This document shows positions 11,183 to 49,599 of a stretch of 64,000 bases of DNA, piece by piece. The translations under genes and the position numbers were made by a program. Numbering within the stretch: position 1 is the stretch's first letter; every line of letters starts with the position of its first letter. Below the pieces are notes generated by a model. That model had not been told where the DNA came from. It ran no database searches and worked only from the letters and a program-made list of their open reading frames with translations. This DNA is from Gigantopelta aegis (taxonomy: Eukaryota; Mollusca; Gastropoda; Neomphalida; Peltospiridae), in contig NW_024533022.1 in NCBI RefSeq assembly GCF_016097555.1, positions 29,944 to 93,943 on the forward strand, written 5' to 3'.

Positions 11183-11875
11183 CTTTTGATATGATACTAC
11201 ACAATGGCTATTGTTTAATAGTGTTTTAGTTTGTCAGCTGGTGTGTTATAATTGGTTGGCACCAACCGATCAACTTTCGACTACACAATCTGCTAGAATT
11301 CCACGACCAAAAGAAGGCCTTGAATTATAAGAACCACGTACATATTGTCGTGTGCACCCTGCAAATGGCTAATTATACCTTTATTAACTACTTAATCTCT
11401 GTTTTCTTTATGTACACACGAAAACAAACCTAAAAACACTGTATATTTCCATCAAGTTTATCATCTAAACTGGAGGAACAATTACAGTTAAACTGTTTCC
11501 ACACAATCGATTATGGATTTTTATAATCGATCATCACATTGTAAGAGCCAATCCAGTGTGTTTCACGATATATAGAGAATAACTAGTTAATGACGTCGAA
11601 TATCTGCTGTATTCTGTGAAGGTAAGAATATGAAATTCCGAGATGTTCTGCCGAGTAGAATTTCTCATTCGACCTGAACAAGATAAAGCATATATCCGAC
11701 GTCATTAAGTAGTTATTGTTCATGCATATGTCTGGATGTATAAGTGTTTGAAGAGTATAACTGTTTTTTAAAACTTGTTAATTCAGATGACCAGACAAAC
11801 ACATACGAGGGACTTGGAACTCGAGAAGATACGCCGTATGCAAAAATGGAACTTTATGAAAATCTCAAGACATGA
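1..11875 (+). CDS. Ig-superfamily transmembrane receptor, copy 1 (5'-truncated by window)
   Basis: Multi-exon gene. Predicted coding exons: 1-93 (partial), 1499-1759, 2673-2933, 3817-4095, 5069-5371, 6046-6351, 6793-6924, 7184-7208, 10881-10927, 11787-11875. Joined from the first whole codon at base 3 they give 597 residues and a TGA with phases matching at every junction. Domain order is end of a V-like Ig, three Ig domains with canonical Cys pairs, one Ig without them, FN3, a transmembrane helix and a tail with YEGL, YAKM and YENL. The signal peptide and most of the first Ig lie left of the window. It is paralogous, exon for exon, to the gene at 18779-47841. It differs by a T16 tract at the start of the transmembrane exon that requires a shifted acceptor, and by a shorter last exon. 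Known: type I Ig/FN3 receptors with tyrosine tails act at the plasma membrane in adhesion or immune signalling. The exact family and ligand are unknown. Confidence 0.85.
334..531. mobile_element. Palindromic MITE-like element
   Basis: GCATGC with AATAGACGA on the left is answered by TCGTCTATT and GCATGC on the right. Inside, 430-451 and 467-488 are a perfect 22-bp inverted repeat. No coding. It lies in copy 1 intron 1. Confidence 0.6.
1499..1759 (+). CDS. Copy 1, Ig domain 2 exon
   Basis: 261 nt, phase 1-1, after a polypyrimidine-CAG acceptor and before GTGAGT. It encodes an Ig domain with the VTC and VYTC canonical cysteines, plus an extra C-I-P-P-C pair just before the core Trp (FWT). Confidence 0.9.
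2022..2320 (+). mobile_element. SINE family 1 copy
   Basis: tRNA-like head (AAAGCGCTCGCTTGA, then B-box-like GGGATCGAT), a conserved body (CACGACTGGTATATCAAAGG) and the tail GTGGTGTCGTTAAAC-AAAACAAA. A related copy lies at the same intron position in copy 2 (29615 on), so it predates the duplication. Confidence 0.85.
2673..2933 (+). CDS. Copy 1, Ig domain 3 exon
   Basis: 261 nt, phase 1-1, acceptor TTTTGTAG and donor GTGAGT. It is an I/C2-type Ig with VPC, FTW and AGDYTC core motifs, and an extra pair NCSPSC between the first Cys and the Trp. Confidence 0.9.
3570..3719 (-). mobile_element. SINE family 2 fragment with 12-bp TSD
   Basis: Reverse-strand, internally deleted copy of the family at 13371. 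ATGAACTAATCA occurs at 3558-3569 and 3720-3731, flanking it exactly. Confidence 0.75.
3817..4095 (+). CDS. Copy 1, Ig domain 4 exon
   Basis: 279 nt, phase 1-1, acceptor TTGCAG, donor GTGAGT. It has LRC and DTGHYTC cysteines but lacks the usual core Trp after the first Cys (IKLLNN there), and it has an additional Cys six residues before the second canonical one (AGCLDTGHYTC). Confidence 0.88.
4475..4660 (+). mobile_element. Degenerate SINE family 1 copy, shared with copy 2
   Basis: Weak head, GTGCATATAAA body and CTAATCGAAAATA. The counterpart at 41812-41998 shows it was present before the duplication. Confidence 0.6.
4756..5015 (+). mobile_element. SINE family 1, insertion specific to copy 1
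   Basis: GCGGCGGGGCATAGCCCATT head and full tail. Flanked by AATTATCTGTA at 4745-4755 and 5016-5026. Copy 2 has a single AATTATCTGTA with no SINE at 42127, which is the empty site. Confidence 0.88.
5069..5371 (+). CDS. Copy 1, Ig domain 5 exon (no canonical cysteines)
   Basis: 303 nt, phase 1-1. The Ig pattern is clear (NPTPTFTWYK, then GKLTL, then DIGTYQVVVSNG), but both disulfide positions are non-cysteine (LKISV and YQVVV). The same replacements occur in copy 2 (42179-42481), so this is a family trait and not damage. Confidence 0.88.
6046..6351 (+). CDS. Copy 1, fibronectin type III exon
   Basis: 306 nt, phase 1-1, acceptor TCGCAG, donor GTAATA. It begins GPPSIPPEF and holds the FN3 features LVVWLEGFNGG, FIVQYRA, NLQSNTRYLVRVLAYNRYG. 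It lies next to the membrane span. Confidence 0.9.
6793..6924 (+). CDS. Copy 1, transmembrane exon, new acceptor
   Basis: 132 nt starting after the AG at 6791-6792, phase 1-1. It encodes a short stalk, a hydrophobic span rich in Gly, Ile, Ala and Val with no charged residue, then a basic stop-transfer (LWRRGYVC). The acceptor matching that of copy 2 is at 6763, but reading from it crosses T16 out of frame and hits TAA at 6808-6810. T16 followed by AACCAG supplies a polypyrimidine tract and AG that restore the frame exactly. Confidence 0.75.
7184..7208 (+). CDS. Copy 1, 25-nt cytoplasmic microexon
   Basis: Lies between TTGACAG and the strong donor GTAAGTAT. It enters in phase 1 and leaves in phase 2, encoding DGQLSEGN plus part of a codon. 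An alternative donor at 7202 (GGTAAT) would give 18 nt, but the next exon then hits a stop, so the 25-nt form is preferred. The same structure is at 44537-44561. Confidence 0.72.
7261..7296. repeat. (AC)n microsatellite
   Basis: About 18 uninterrupted AC units, about 50 bp after the copy 1 microexon donor. A longer (CA)n is at the paralogous place at 44649. Confidence 0.95.
7650..7935 (+). pseudogene. Tc1-like transposase remnant
   Basis: Fragments in shifting frames: RWRVIGMLES near the start, then GRPLVTTLRQDTWIRTTHLR (helix-turn-helix region), then MRRRCQPCITAQGGHTRY, which resembles the C-terminus. The catalytic core is deleted. Lies in copy 1 intron 8. Confidence 0.65.
8328..10320 (+). 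pseudogene. Decayed non-LTR retrotransposon (LINE), RT region to 3' end
   Basis: Frameshifted + strand remnant. NKSSGIDKV at 8400, the RT block CCFVDYSKAFDYVNRQKLW near 8757, QDEGLSPILFSMFVND near 8947, the catalytic LMYADDMVLLAE near 9064, then a C-terminal Cys/His domain CSICNSNDIEDEYHCILICP near 9976. The end carries AT-rich microsatellites and a TTGAACTTGAAC tail near 10310. There is no endonuclease domain, so it is 5'-truncated. It fills copy 1 intron 8. Confidence 0.82.
10153..10236. repeat. (AAT)n then (AT)n microsatellite
   Basis: Compound simple repeat inside the LINE 3' region. Confidence 0.95.
10663..10835. repeat. 37-bp minisatellite, short allele (about 4-5 copies)
   Basis: Unit AGAGAAATAATGTGATAACT then ACATGTTGTATACCACG. 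It sits just before the 47-nt exon in copy 1, and is the same array that is expanded at 45055-46745 in copy 2. Confidence 0.9.
10881..10927 (+). CDS. Copy 1, 47-nt cytoplasmic exon
   Basis: After TTGTTACAG, phase 2 in and phase 1 out. It encodes HQHIPLDDTRRGNKK, conserved with HQHAQLDDRRRGNNH in copy 2. The other two frames have stops in at least one copy. Confidence 0.75.
11051..11180. repeat. (GA)n-rich microsatellite
   Basis: Purine tract of GA, GGA and GAGG units ending in a pure GA run. Confidence 0.95.
11577..11720. mobile_element. MITE-like element with about 30-bp TIRs
   Basis: AATAACTAGTTAATGACGTC on the left is mirrored by GACGTCATTAAGTAGTTATT on the right. The counterpart at 47337-47468 shows it predates the duplication. 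Confidence 0.65.
11787..11875 (+). CDS. Copy 1, last coding exon with tyrosine motifs
   Basis: After ATTCAG. It encodes DDQTNTYEGL, then seven residues, YAKM, two residues, YENLKT and TGA. Third-base changes with near-complete protein identity to 47741-47841 indicate purifying selection on the tail. A GAG|GTATGC donor begins one base after the stop in both copies. Confidence 0.85.
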
Positions 11876-12261
11876 GGTATGCATATCTTATTGGTGTATT
11901 AAATATTGGTTTTACTGATGTATCCAGTACACATTGTATTGGTGTATTAAACACATGACTATTATTTTGTTCTATATATATGAATTAAGTTTAACGATGT
12001 CCCATACTGGTGTGAAACAAAGGTAAATATAAACAAGCAATTCCAAAAGTATTAACGCTGCTTGTTTCTGGCAGAAAATGCAGACCATTGTGACATCTTC
12101 CGGGTTAACTACCATAAGTACGTGCTGTATTGTACGTACTTATAAATGAGTGCCCCTCCACTACGACACTTACAATTATTATTAACCAAGCTATGACACG
12201 TAATGGGGATAATTAACTAAAAACTGCTTCTACAAATCATTAAAGCTCGCAGAACGTTCTG

Positions 12262-12423
12262 AGGGCGGGACGTAGCCCAGTGGTTAAATGCTCGTTTGAT
12301 GAGCGATCAAATGTAGCGGGTTTTCTCTTTATGACTGTTTCAAAATGACCATATGTTTGGCATCCAATAGCCGATGATTAATAAATCGATGTGCTCTAGT
12401 GGTGTCGATAAACAAAAGAAACT
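12262..12423 (+). mobile_element. SINE family 1, internally deleted, specific to copy 1
   Basis: Intact head GGGCGGGACGTAGCCCAGTG joined directly to the tail region. Flanked by AACGTTCTGA and AACTTTCTGA (one mismatch). Absent from the matching place in copy 2 near 48240. Confidence 0.72.
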
Positions 12424-12720
12424 AACTTTCTGAAACATTTTGCCCGTGTCAAAGTCTAGGAAACGTTACCTCTTTACAGAAAGCAACGTTTTGACGAAAC
12501 ATAATACAAAGATCTGTGCAAAGTTAAATACATGGACGATGATATATACCAACAAGAGACGAAATGTTATAGTGAGACCAAACTGGTTTACAAAACAGAC
12601 TATCCAACTGTATTCGTTTGTAATTTTATTTTTATCTTGTTTCACATGTTTGTAGTTTCTTAAATGTGGATTGTCACAGACACAAACTATTTATTGGCTT
12701 TTTATTCCTTCTTTTGCAGA

Positions 12721-12935
12721 AACCATTATAGTGATATACGTCACAGAATTATGTTGCACGACGTACACGTAACATTGAAACTTTCTGTTGGACTTTCACG
12801 AGGCCAATCCACGATATGCTTAATGACACGTCACAGACTAACGTGATATCTATGCAATAACTTATATTTGGTGTGACAATAATCGACATATTTAATCTAT
12901 AAAAGTGCATTTTCATAGTTTAGGTTTCCTATTGA
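12721..12935 (+). other. Probable 3'-UTR exon of copy 1
   Basis: A CTTCTTTTGCAG acceptor is conserved between 12720 and 49380, followed by about 200 bp of high identity with 49381-49597 and no conserved ORF. With the donor just after the stop codon, this suggests a spliced 3' UTR. No definite polyadenylation site was chosen. Confidence 0.45.
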
Positions 12936-13028
12936 ACAAAATATATATGAAAATAGTCTTATATAGTTGTATATATTGTATTTAGTTGGCTGTTTCTAAA
13001 CATAGTCTTAGAGTGTGTATAATAAGCT

Positions 13029-13108
13029 GCGTTCACACTGTTTCACAATTTACACTGGTTTAACTAAACTGATATAACAAAACCAGTTTAACATGTAAGT
13101 GTGAACGC
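13029..13108. mobile_element. 80-bp palindromic MITE-like element
   Basis: GCGTTCACACT at 13029-13039 is inverted perfectly at 13098-13108. TTTACACTGGTTT and AAACCAGTTTAACATGTAA extend the symmetry inward. Confidence 0.55.
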
Positions 13109-13370
13109 GATCGTTTTACTGTACTGGCATAGCGAAACCAGTATCTATAGCTAAAACACTTCGGTATGTGGTATGACTAAAACAGTTTAAATGTAAGTAA
13201 GGCGGAATGTCATTGACGTCACAGTCAGGATAAGCAGTAAGTGGTTTAGGAAGGACCTAACACACTCGAAGTCCATTGTTGTTTTGCTCAAGAGCGGAAA
13301 ACTACACTTCTGACTTATACCGATATGATTTACAGTTGTTAAACGCTCGTCATTTCAAACGAAAAGTGTA

Positions 13371-13640
13371 ACCGGCTTCGGTGGCGCAGTGGTTAAGCCA
13401 TCAGACAACAGGCTGGTAGGTACAGGGTTCGCAGCCCGGCACTGGCTCCAACCCAGAGCGAGTTCTTAAGGACTCAATGGGTAGGTGTAAGGCCACTACA
13501 CACTCATCTCTCTCACTAACTACTAACCAACTAACAACTACCCCAGTGTTCTGGACAGACAGCCTAGATAGCTGAGGTGTGTGCCCAGGACATATTTGGA
13601 TATAAGCTCGAAAATAAGATGAAATAAATAAATAAATAAT
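13371..13640 (+). mobile_element. SINE family 2, near full length
   Basis: Head ACCGGCTTCGGTGGCGCAGT with A-box-like GGCGCAGTGGTTAAG and B-box-like GGGTTCGCAGCCC, a body with CTCTCTCACTAACTACTAAC, GTGTTCTGGACAGACAGCC, and an (AAAT)n tail. tRNA-derived but distinct from family 1. Confidence 0.82.
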
Positions 13641-14275
13641 ATATTATATATGAGTTTTAATTATTAATTCCTCGATTACCTTTTGGTACAAACAGACGAT
13701 AACAAGTAGAAGGGAGTAATTCAGAAGGTCTACTCGTTTTACTTGATCGTGAAACTTGAACTGAATTAACTAGTCTGTATCTGCTGGCTTAGAGTGTTTT
13801 TACATGCCCTATACCACTAAGGTTTCGAATATCTGCTACCAATTCTGCAGGACCCAGTCATAATGTGAAAGCAATGAAAGCAGAACTAGAGTTTGAGCAA
13901 TGGCAAATGCCAAGGAATCGTTGCCCTTATGAGGGCGCTCCGAAATTATACCTACCACCTCGGTGTAAACAGCTGTTTAATAGTGTGTTTTGAAGCGTCT
14001 GTTCGCATAATATTACTTTGTCCGCCACTGAACCCACAGGAAAGGTGGTCATTTTGGTTGTTGTTCTTTTTCTACAGAAGATAGAGCATTGCAAAATAAT
14101 GGTAATAGACTTAATAATTCATTGAAAACAGATCCCTTATCGGCGTGTGCATTTTTTTATTCTGTTTATTTTATTTCAATAACATTCATTGGGATAAAAC
14201 GTTTTTTTAAATTTTATTTAGCCCGCTGAGAGTATTTCAGAATAGGATGGGGTTACTGTCAGTTCAAATGTTTCT

Positions 14276-14494
14276 GTCTGTGTGTGTTGTGTTGTGTTCT
14301 GTGGTGTGGTGTGCGTGTGTGTGTGTGTGTGTGTTGTGTTGTGTTGTGTTGTGTGTGTGTTTGTGTGTGCGTGTGTGTGTGTTTATGTATGTGTATCTCT
14401 CTGTGTATCTGTGTGTTTGTCTGTGTGTGTGTGTGTGTCTGTCTGTCTGTGTGTGCATGTCTGTGTGTGTGTATGTGTGTGTGTGTGTGTCTGC

Positions 14495-14535
<41 letters not shown>

Positions 14536-14572
14536 TGTGTGTTTGTTTGTTTGTCTGCGTGCGTGTATGTGA
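14276..14572. repeat. (TG)n-rich microsatellite, about 300 bp
   Basis: Imperfect TG/TC tract. It produces spurious Cys-Val ORFs on one strand and His-Thr ORFs on the other. Confidence 0.95.
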
Positions 14573-14623
14573 AATTCGTATTCATCATGTTGGGGGAGGG
14601 GGTAGAGGGTTCTGATGCATTCT

Positions 14624-14805
14624 AACCGGCCTTGGTGGTGTCTTGGTTAAGCCATCGGACATAAGGCAAGTAGGTACTGTGTTCGCAGTCAGGTACCGGC
14701 TCCCACCCATAGCGAGTTTTAACGACTCAGTGGGTAGGTGTAAGACCAGTATACCCTCTTCTCTCTCACTAACAACTAATAACTAACCCACTGTCCTGAA
14801 CAAAA
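14624..14805 (+). mobile_element. SINE family 2, 3'-truncated
   Basis: ACCGGCCTTGGTGGTGTCTT head, GTGTTCGCAGTC B-box-like, CTCTCTCACTAACAACTAA body. It ends at CCACTGTCCTGAACA. Confidence 0.75.
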
Positions 14806-14906
14806 TATTATCATTTGGATATTTAGTACTTGTTTTTGTAATTATACATGTATTACTGAATACATATATTTCTATTACCTGTATGTTTTAATTTCTTTAT
14901 CTTACA

Positions 14907-14910
<4 letters not shown>

Positions 14911-14976
<66 letters not shown>
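14911..14976. repeat. (AT)n microsatellite
   Basis: Pure AT run. Confidence 0.95.
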
Positions 14977-14979
<3 letters not shown>

Positions 14980-15278
14980 GGTGGGTGGAGCGTCAAACCA
15001 CACTATGTATGTATGAATGTATATATGATTTTATACATTTTAATACAGTTTAAAAAAATACTTTTGGTTGTGGGAGTGGGTGGTGGGGGCATGGCCCCCA
15101 TGCCCTCCCCTCCCCCCCCCCCCCACCTCCTGCTACTCCAGAAAACCCCCCATTCAATCAATTTGTTAAGAATATATATATTATGTTGAAAAATTCGATA
15201 AAATTTACACTCCTCTGCGAACGAAAATGTGTGGTTTTAAATACATGTATTCATATATAACAGTCACCATAATCATCA

Positions 15279-15362
15279 TCATTTTCTGTTACGCCTAATG
15301 GCATTTAGGGCAGCGACGAAGTTCCTCCACGCCGGTTTATCCCTTGCCAAACACCATACATG
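15279..15362 (-). pseudogene. LINE ORF2 C-terminal remnant
   Basis: On the minus strand reads HVWCLARDKPAWRNFVAAL, then NAIRRNRK and stop, a pattern I recognise as the C-terminus of some metazoan LINE polyproteins. Nothing else of the element is visible. Confidence 0.4.
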
Positions 15363-17140
15363 CTCATAGTCAGGCCGGGAGTAATACAGTGGATATACTG
15401 ATCGGTGCATTACGAATACAGAAATTTTGAATACCGGAATTGTGTAAAATTCCCGAGCGCCACCTATCGGAATGTCACTTCTACTTTCCCATTGGCCTAA
15501 TGCTAAAGCTAGATAATTGAGAATGTCTGCTATTGGCCAAGTGGTTCAAGAAAGCAATACTCGACGAAGTAGATTACTGGGACCAGGTAGGAACATTGAT
15601 GTACTTGCATTTCGCTAACAGAGCTGCCTAATTTTAGCCCATTTTTAATTCACCCCTTCTTTATAAATAAAACATGTTATAAATGTAACTACATCTCCTC
15701 CCACCCCTCACCGTGGTTAGGTCAGTTGAAGGATCGTTTCCTTTTTGTGTGTGGATGGGTAAATCTATACTACCAATACTTTTCATGCTTTCCACTCATG
15801 CTTTCCATTCAAACAGAAAAGAAATGTTTCTATATCAACACACTACCGCATCAGGACATTCTAAAGTACATTTATTTGGTATAAGATATGTTATTATTTC
15901 GGTATTTGATCTACAGAATCAGCAAGGGCACATCATTAGCTATCCCTACCAAATAACAGCAAGGGACGTGTATATCGACTATCTTTATACATTACAGCAC
16001 ATACAATGACCCTGTTATAGGACATTAGCTGAGATAGGAGGTGAAACCAGCAGGTCTACTGAGAGTTCTTTCCAGGTAAATGTGAGTCACAGTATAGCAT
16101 CCTTGCTTGTTACAACTGGTGCGGATCGAAGGGAGGTTGTTAATTCGGGACACTAGCGGTGTAACGATACGGGTAGGTCGCTATGTGATACGTATCCCAA
16201 TACGTGGGTCACGATACGATACCTATCCCTATAATTAATGGTACTGAAGGGATGGAACTTATAAACATAGACGCACATCTATCTAACTATCATTTTAAAC
16301 ACTTTATAAGCACAGGGCCAGGTCCTAGTTATTTGGCAGTGTAAAAACTTTCAGCAATTTCAGCTTTTTACCATTAAGTTACATATTATTTACATGATTT
16401 TGCTAAACTTACCAATGTTGGACATATCATATGTTAGTGCCCGCCGTGATGATTGCAGTAGCTCAAAACCCTTTCTCTACAAATTATATAACATCTTGAA
16501 CTAGGATCACTTCCTTGTAATCATTTACAAACTAAACCAGAATCCGTATTTGGTCTGTTCTTTTTAGACTTGGTGATAAGGCTTAGCTAGTAGTGTTTTT
16601 AAGGACTGTAGCAAATTATGATACAAAGATGAAAGCTGAAAGATAAGGGTAGGGACAGACCAGACTAAGTTTGTGTTTAATGGAGTAGCTCTAAGTGCAT
16701 ATACATTTTCTTTTATTGAACTTGCAAACTGTTTGGCTCCATCTATAAAGAGGAAATTAACAGTTGGAATGTTGTAAAAAAAGGTTAACATTTCCTTTTT
16801 CCAAATATTGGGATTTTTACTCAGATTGGAGTTTAGTAAATATCTGTAATTAACACAGCACCTTCAAAAAGTGTGTTTATCCACATGTGTACTTTGTGTA
16901 CATAACAAATCAATTAATAAGCATAGGCTGCGTGTGTGCAGCGGATGTGCAGCTGCCATTTTTATTGAATTTGGTGGCTGATCTCTGAATCACATTTAAA
17001 TAATTATTGCTCAAATGTTAGCTAACTTACAAACTATTCATTATTAGTCGTAATGTGAAACTTAACTTTTAAAATGTTCACTATCAGTCATAATGTGATA
17101 ATTTGCATTAGGAATACCCTGCCTGGACGTCATTTTTTTT

Positions 17141-17168
17141 GGGGGGGGGGGGGGGGGGGGGGGGGGGG
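17141..17168. repeat. G28 homopolymer after T8
   Basis: T8 followed by 28 G. Similar 14-30 bp G or C runs occur near 2562, 21541, 52599, 54135, 59227 and 63190. Long G runs are prone to sequencing and assembly length errors. Confidence 0.9.
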
Positions 17169-18435
17169 TGGGGGTGGGGATGGGGTTTTGGGGGGAGCTA
17201 AGCTAGGCAAATCAACATTCTCGAAATATAGTTTTAAAATGTGTCTCTTTACTTTTTAACACAAAATGCCTACACCACGTTTTTTAAAAGCACATTTTGA
17301 GAAAAAAATTGGACTGGACTATTTAAGATGTTGTTTTGCCGTCTAGGTGTATCAAACTGCCACCACGTATTGTATCTTGCACGTCCTGGAAGGAAGATAG
17401 AATTGTAACAGATAAATATCAACCTCCACTGAGAAGATTTGAACCACGAACAAGAATCCCGCTCCTGACTTGGTTATGAGTGTATTCTTGTGTAATAACA
17501 TACCCAGTCCCTAAGTCGGCTCCATTGTTACTTCCCCCGAACAGACAACTGGACTCGGTGAAGATTGGTATAGATAGGGTTTTGTATTCCGGAGAATATG
17601 GTCATACAGTTGTAACAAACCCTATAAGCAAAAATGGCATTATTAAAATATATTCACAACTATAGTTTACATAAACAGTTCTAAAAACACCACATTAAAA
17701 CACATTATACATGCATAGGTAAATGCAGATCGATAGTGCGTAACCGGTGCAGATCGTGACAGGTGAAAACATGTCAGGTGAGCGACAACGAGTGGCCACC
17801 AACTGGGTCAAACACAGCTGGCCAGTCTATTTGTTGATCGTCACTGTCCCTGGTCAGAGGTCAGATGTATAACAGCTAAATACATGTCCCTACAGGTCCT
17901 AGCCAAAGGTTTAGGTGCATGTGTTTTGTGCATAATAAAATCATTAAAACAATAAAACCCATATGGTTACATAATTAAAACATGTAATACAAATTCAACA
18001 TAAGTACAGTAATTACATTAGTGGCAATACGAACGGCTCACACGATTGGAATATCAATATGTGATAAAATCATTCCCATCAGATTTGCCGATTCGATAGT
18101 AATCGTTATATGCGGCAAGAGATAATTCACTGACCTTCTCATCTGAAATGCGAATTAACTATATATCCACCCCTCTCCTCCCCAGTCGGCAACATCTTTT
18201 TTCGCTTGTTATCAATATTCATTGTAAACATTTGGACCTTTCTAAACCCCTGGTCGAAATAAAATCAGCTGATAACATGCACCTTATTAGAAATATCTCG
18301 AGTCGACGTTACGTAGGTGAAAGTAATTCTTTGTTGAGCTGCAGATATAAATGAAGTGTTGAGCATGCTATAAAAACAGTCGTGCTAGAAGAAATAACGC
18401 TCATACGGCGCAGAACATAAGCTAGAGGACAACAC

Positions 18436-18666
18436 AGATAATAAAAGAGAAAACCCACTGTCGCCACACCAAGTGTTACTCTTTTCGATTAGCAGCAAGG
18501 GTCATTTATATGCATCGTCCCATAGACAGGATAGTGCATTTCATAGCTGTTGATATACCAGTTGCGGAGCATTGGCTTAAACAAAAAGAGTCCACTGGTC
18601 TCACTAGGATATAGTCTAGATCGATCTCTTATAAGGCGACCACCTTACCACTGGCCTACGTCCCCC
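18436..18666 (-). mobile_element. SINE family 1 just upstream of the copy 2 start
   Basis: Minus strand: head near 18660 (GGGGGACGTAGGCCAGTGGT), GATCGATC, then GCATATAAATGACCC and the body. Its head lies about 110 bp before the ATG at 18779, so it may sit in the 5' UTR or promoter. Confidence 0.75.
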
Positions 18667-18778
18667 ACCTCAGTTGTACGAGAAGCTATGTTTGACCTAG
18701 ATGTTTTGTTGATAGTTGTCACCTACAAAAATCCACATGTACCCGGAAGACACACCGTTTATACAGATCTGTTTGATA

Positions 18779-47841
<29,063 letters not shown>

Positions 47842-48321
47842 GGTATACATATCTTATTGGTGTATTAAATATTGATTTTATTGATATATCCAATACACAT
47901 TTTATTGGTATATTAAACACACGACTATTCTTTTATTCTATATGCATGAATGGATTTTAACGATGCCCCATACTGGTGTGAAACAAAGGTAAATATAAAC
48001 AGCAATTCTAAAAGTAATAACCTCTGTTTGTTTCTGGCAGGAAATCCAGCCCATTTTACATTTTCTGGAAAAACAGTCCGAAAGATTTTCTGCCAGGAGA
48101 AAGCTTTTTAATTGTAAATTAGTGCCTCGTCTCCACTATGACACTAATCATTATTATTAACCTAGCTATGACTCGTAATGGGGGAAATTAAATAAAAAAA
48201 TCTGCTAACACATGTATTACCATCTATAAACTATACATCGTTAAAACAAACACTTTGCCAGTGTCAAAGTCTAGGGGAAGGTACCTCTTTACAGTAAGCA
48301 AAGTTTTGACAAAACATAATT

Positions 48322-49157
48322 GTCACGTCAAGAGTGACCAAGGGCTCTTAATCACACAACTTCCCAACAGAAAACAAAAACAAATAATTTTACATTTGTA
48401 TTTCACCAAGAATCAATAAATAATTTTTAATCTTAATATTTAGTGGTGGTTTATAAACAATTCACTGGAAATAAGGTAATACTGTTCATATATAATAACA
48501 CCCAGGCACCAAGCACCAGTGAATTATCAGTCTCTGGAATAGAGAACCCTTTCAAATACGTGTAACCAAGTCCAGGTCAAGTTCATCGACAGTGTTGCTT
48601 TGTTCTTGCAACCCTCGACTCGCCGTAACCCTGTTCCATAAATATGGCCATCTATAGTGTCGGTCAACGGTGACACCATAAGCTGCTGGTAACCATTATC
48701 ACCCCAACTCAATAAATCCGACCGTCACTCTTCCACTATCAACGAGGCCATCGGTATCAGTCCGCACGGTGACGCAACAAGCTGCTGGTAACCCATCATC
48801 ACCCCAGCTCACAATAATACACCTGACCCCAGCTGTTCACAGGAAACCTCTCTAGTTCCAAAACGTGACACGTGGCCACACACCATGTATCACTGCCCGT
48901 GCACCGTGTGCATCACAGCTCTGGGTTCCCTAACAAAAGCCCTGACCAGCACTTTTAACCAAGTGTCAACGAAAATGGACTAGTCCACAATCACGCTGTG
49001 CCACTGCAGACCAAAACATTGCAAGTGCTAGGGTATTTGACTGCACGTGTGAAAAGGTACCATATGACAACTGCGAGTAATAGGCTAAATAGAATATTCA
49101 AATAATCTACACAACCGATACTCCACAACTTATGTACAATAAAATACGGTTGTGACA
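48322..49157 (+). mobile_element. Solo LTR, 836 bp
   Basis: Starts TGTCAC and ends GTGACA (the TG...CA rule), flanked by the 5-bp duplication ATAAT at 48317-48321 and 49158-49162. Copy 1 has a single ATAAT at the matching site near 12501 (GACGAAACATAATACAAAG). No gag/pol, so this is a solo LTR. Orientation is uncertain. It lies in the 3'-UTR intron of copy 2. Confidence 0.85.
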
Positions 49158-49380
49158 ATAATATAAAGATCTGTGCAAAGTTAAATACATGGAAGAAGAT
49201 GATATATACCAACAAGAGACGAAATGTTATAGTGAGACCAAACTGGTTTACAAAACAGACTATCGAACTGTATTCGTTTGTAATTTTATTTTTATCTTGT
49301 ATCACATGTTTGTAGTTTCTTAAATTTGGATTGTCACAGGCACAAACTATTTATTGGCTTTTTGTTCCTTCTTTTGCAGA

Positions 49381-49597
49381 AATCATTATGGTGATATACG
49401 TCATAGAATTATGTTGCACGACGTACACGTAACACTGAAATATTCTGTTGGACTTTCACGAGGCCAAGTCACAATATGCTTAATGACACATCACTGACTG
49501 AACTGATATATATGCAATACCTTATCTTTGGTGTGAAAATAATGATACATTTAACCACGAAAAGTGCATTTCCATAGCTTAGATCCCCTATTGAACA
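49381..49597 (+). other. Probable 3'-UTR exon of copy 2
   Basis: Counterpart of 12721-12935 after CTTCTTTTGCAG. High identity without an ORF. The paralogous homology fades near 49597. Confidence 0.45.
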
Positions 49598-49599
49598 CA

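Larger units (their letters stand above)
12936..18435. other. Spacer between receptor copies
   Basis: No convincing gene. Apart from the SINEs, LINE end, palindrome and microsatellites listed separately, it is AT-rich DNA with short non-conserved ORFs. GGTGTAACGATACG near 16157 recalls hAT-type termini, but no partner end was found. Confidence 0.6.

Noticed and set aside
14247..14625. Cys/Val-rich and His/Thr-rich open frames on both strands
   Set aside because: They are translations of a TG/CA microsatellite in every frame.
16155..16240. hAT-type terminal repeat (GGTGTAACGATACG)
   Set aside because: Only one candidate end was found and no transposase or duplication.
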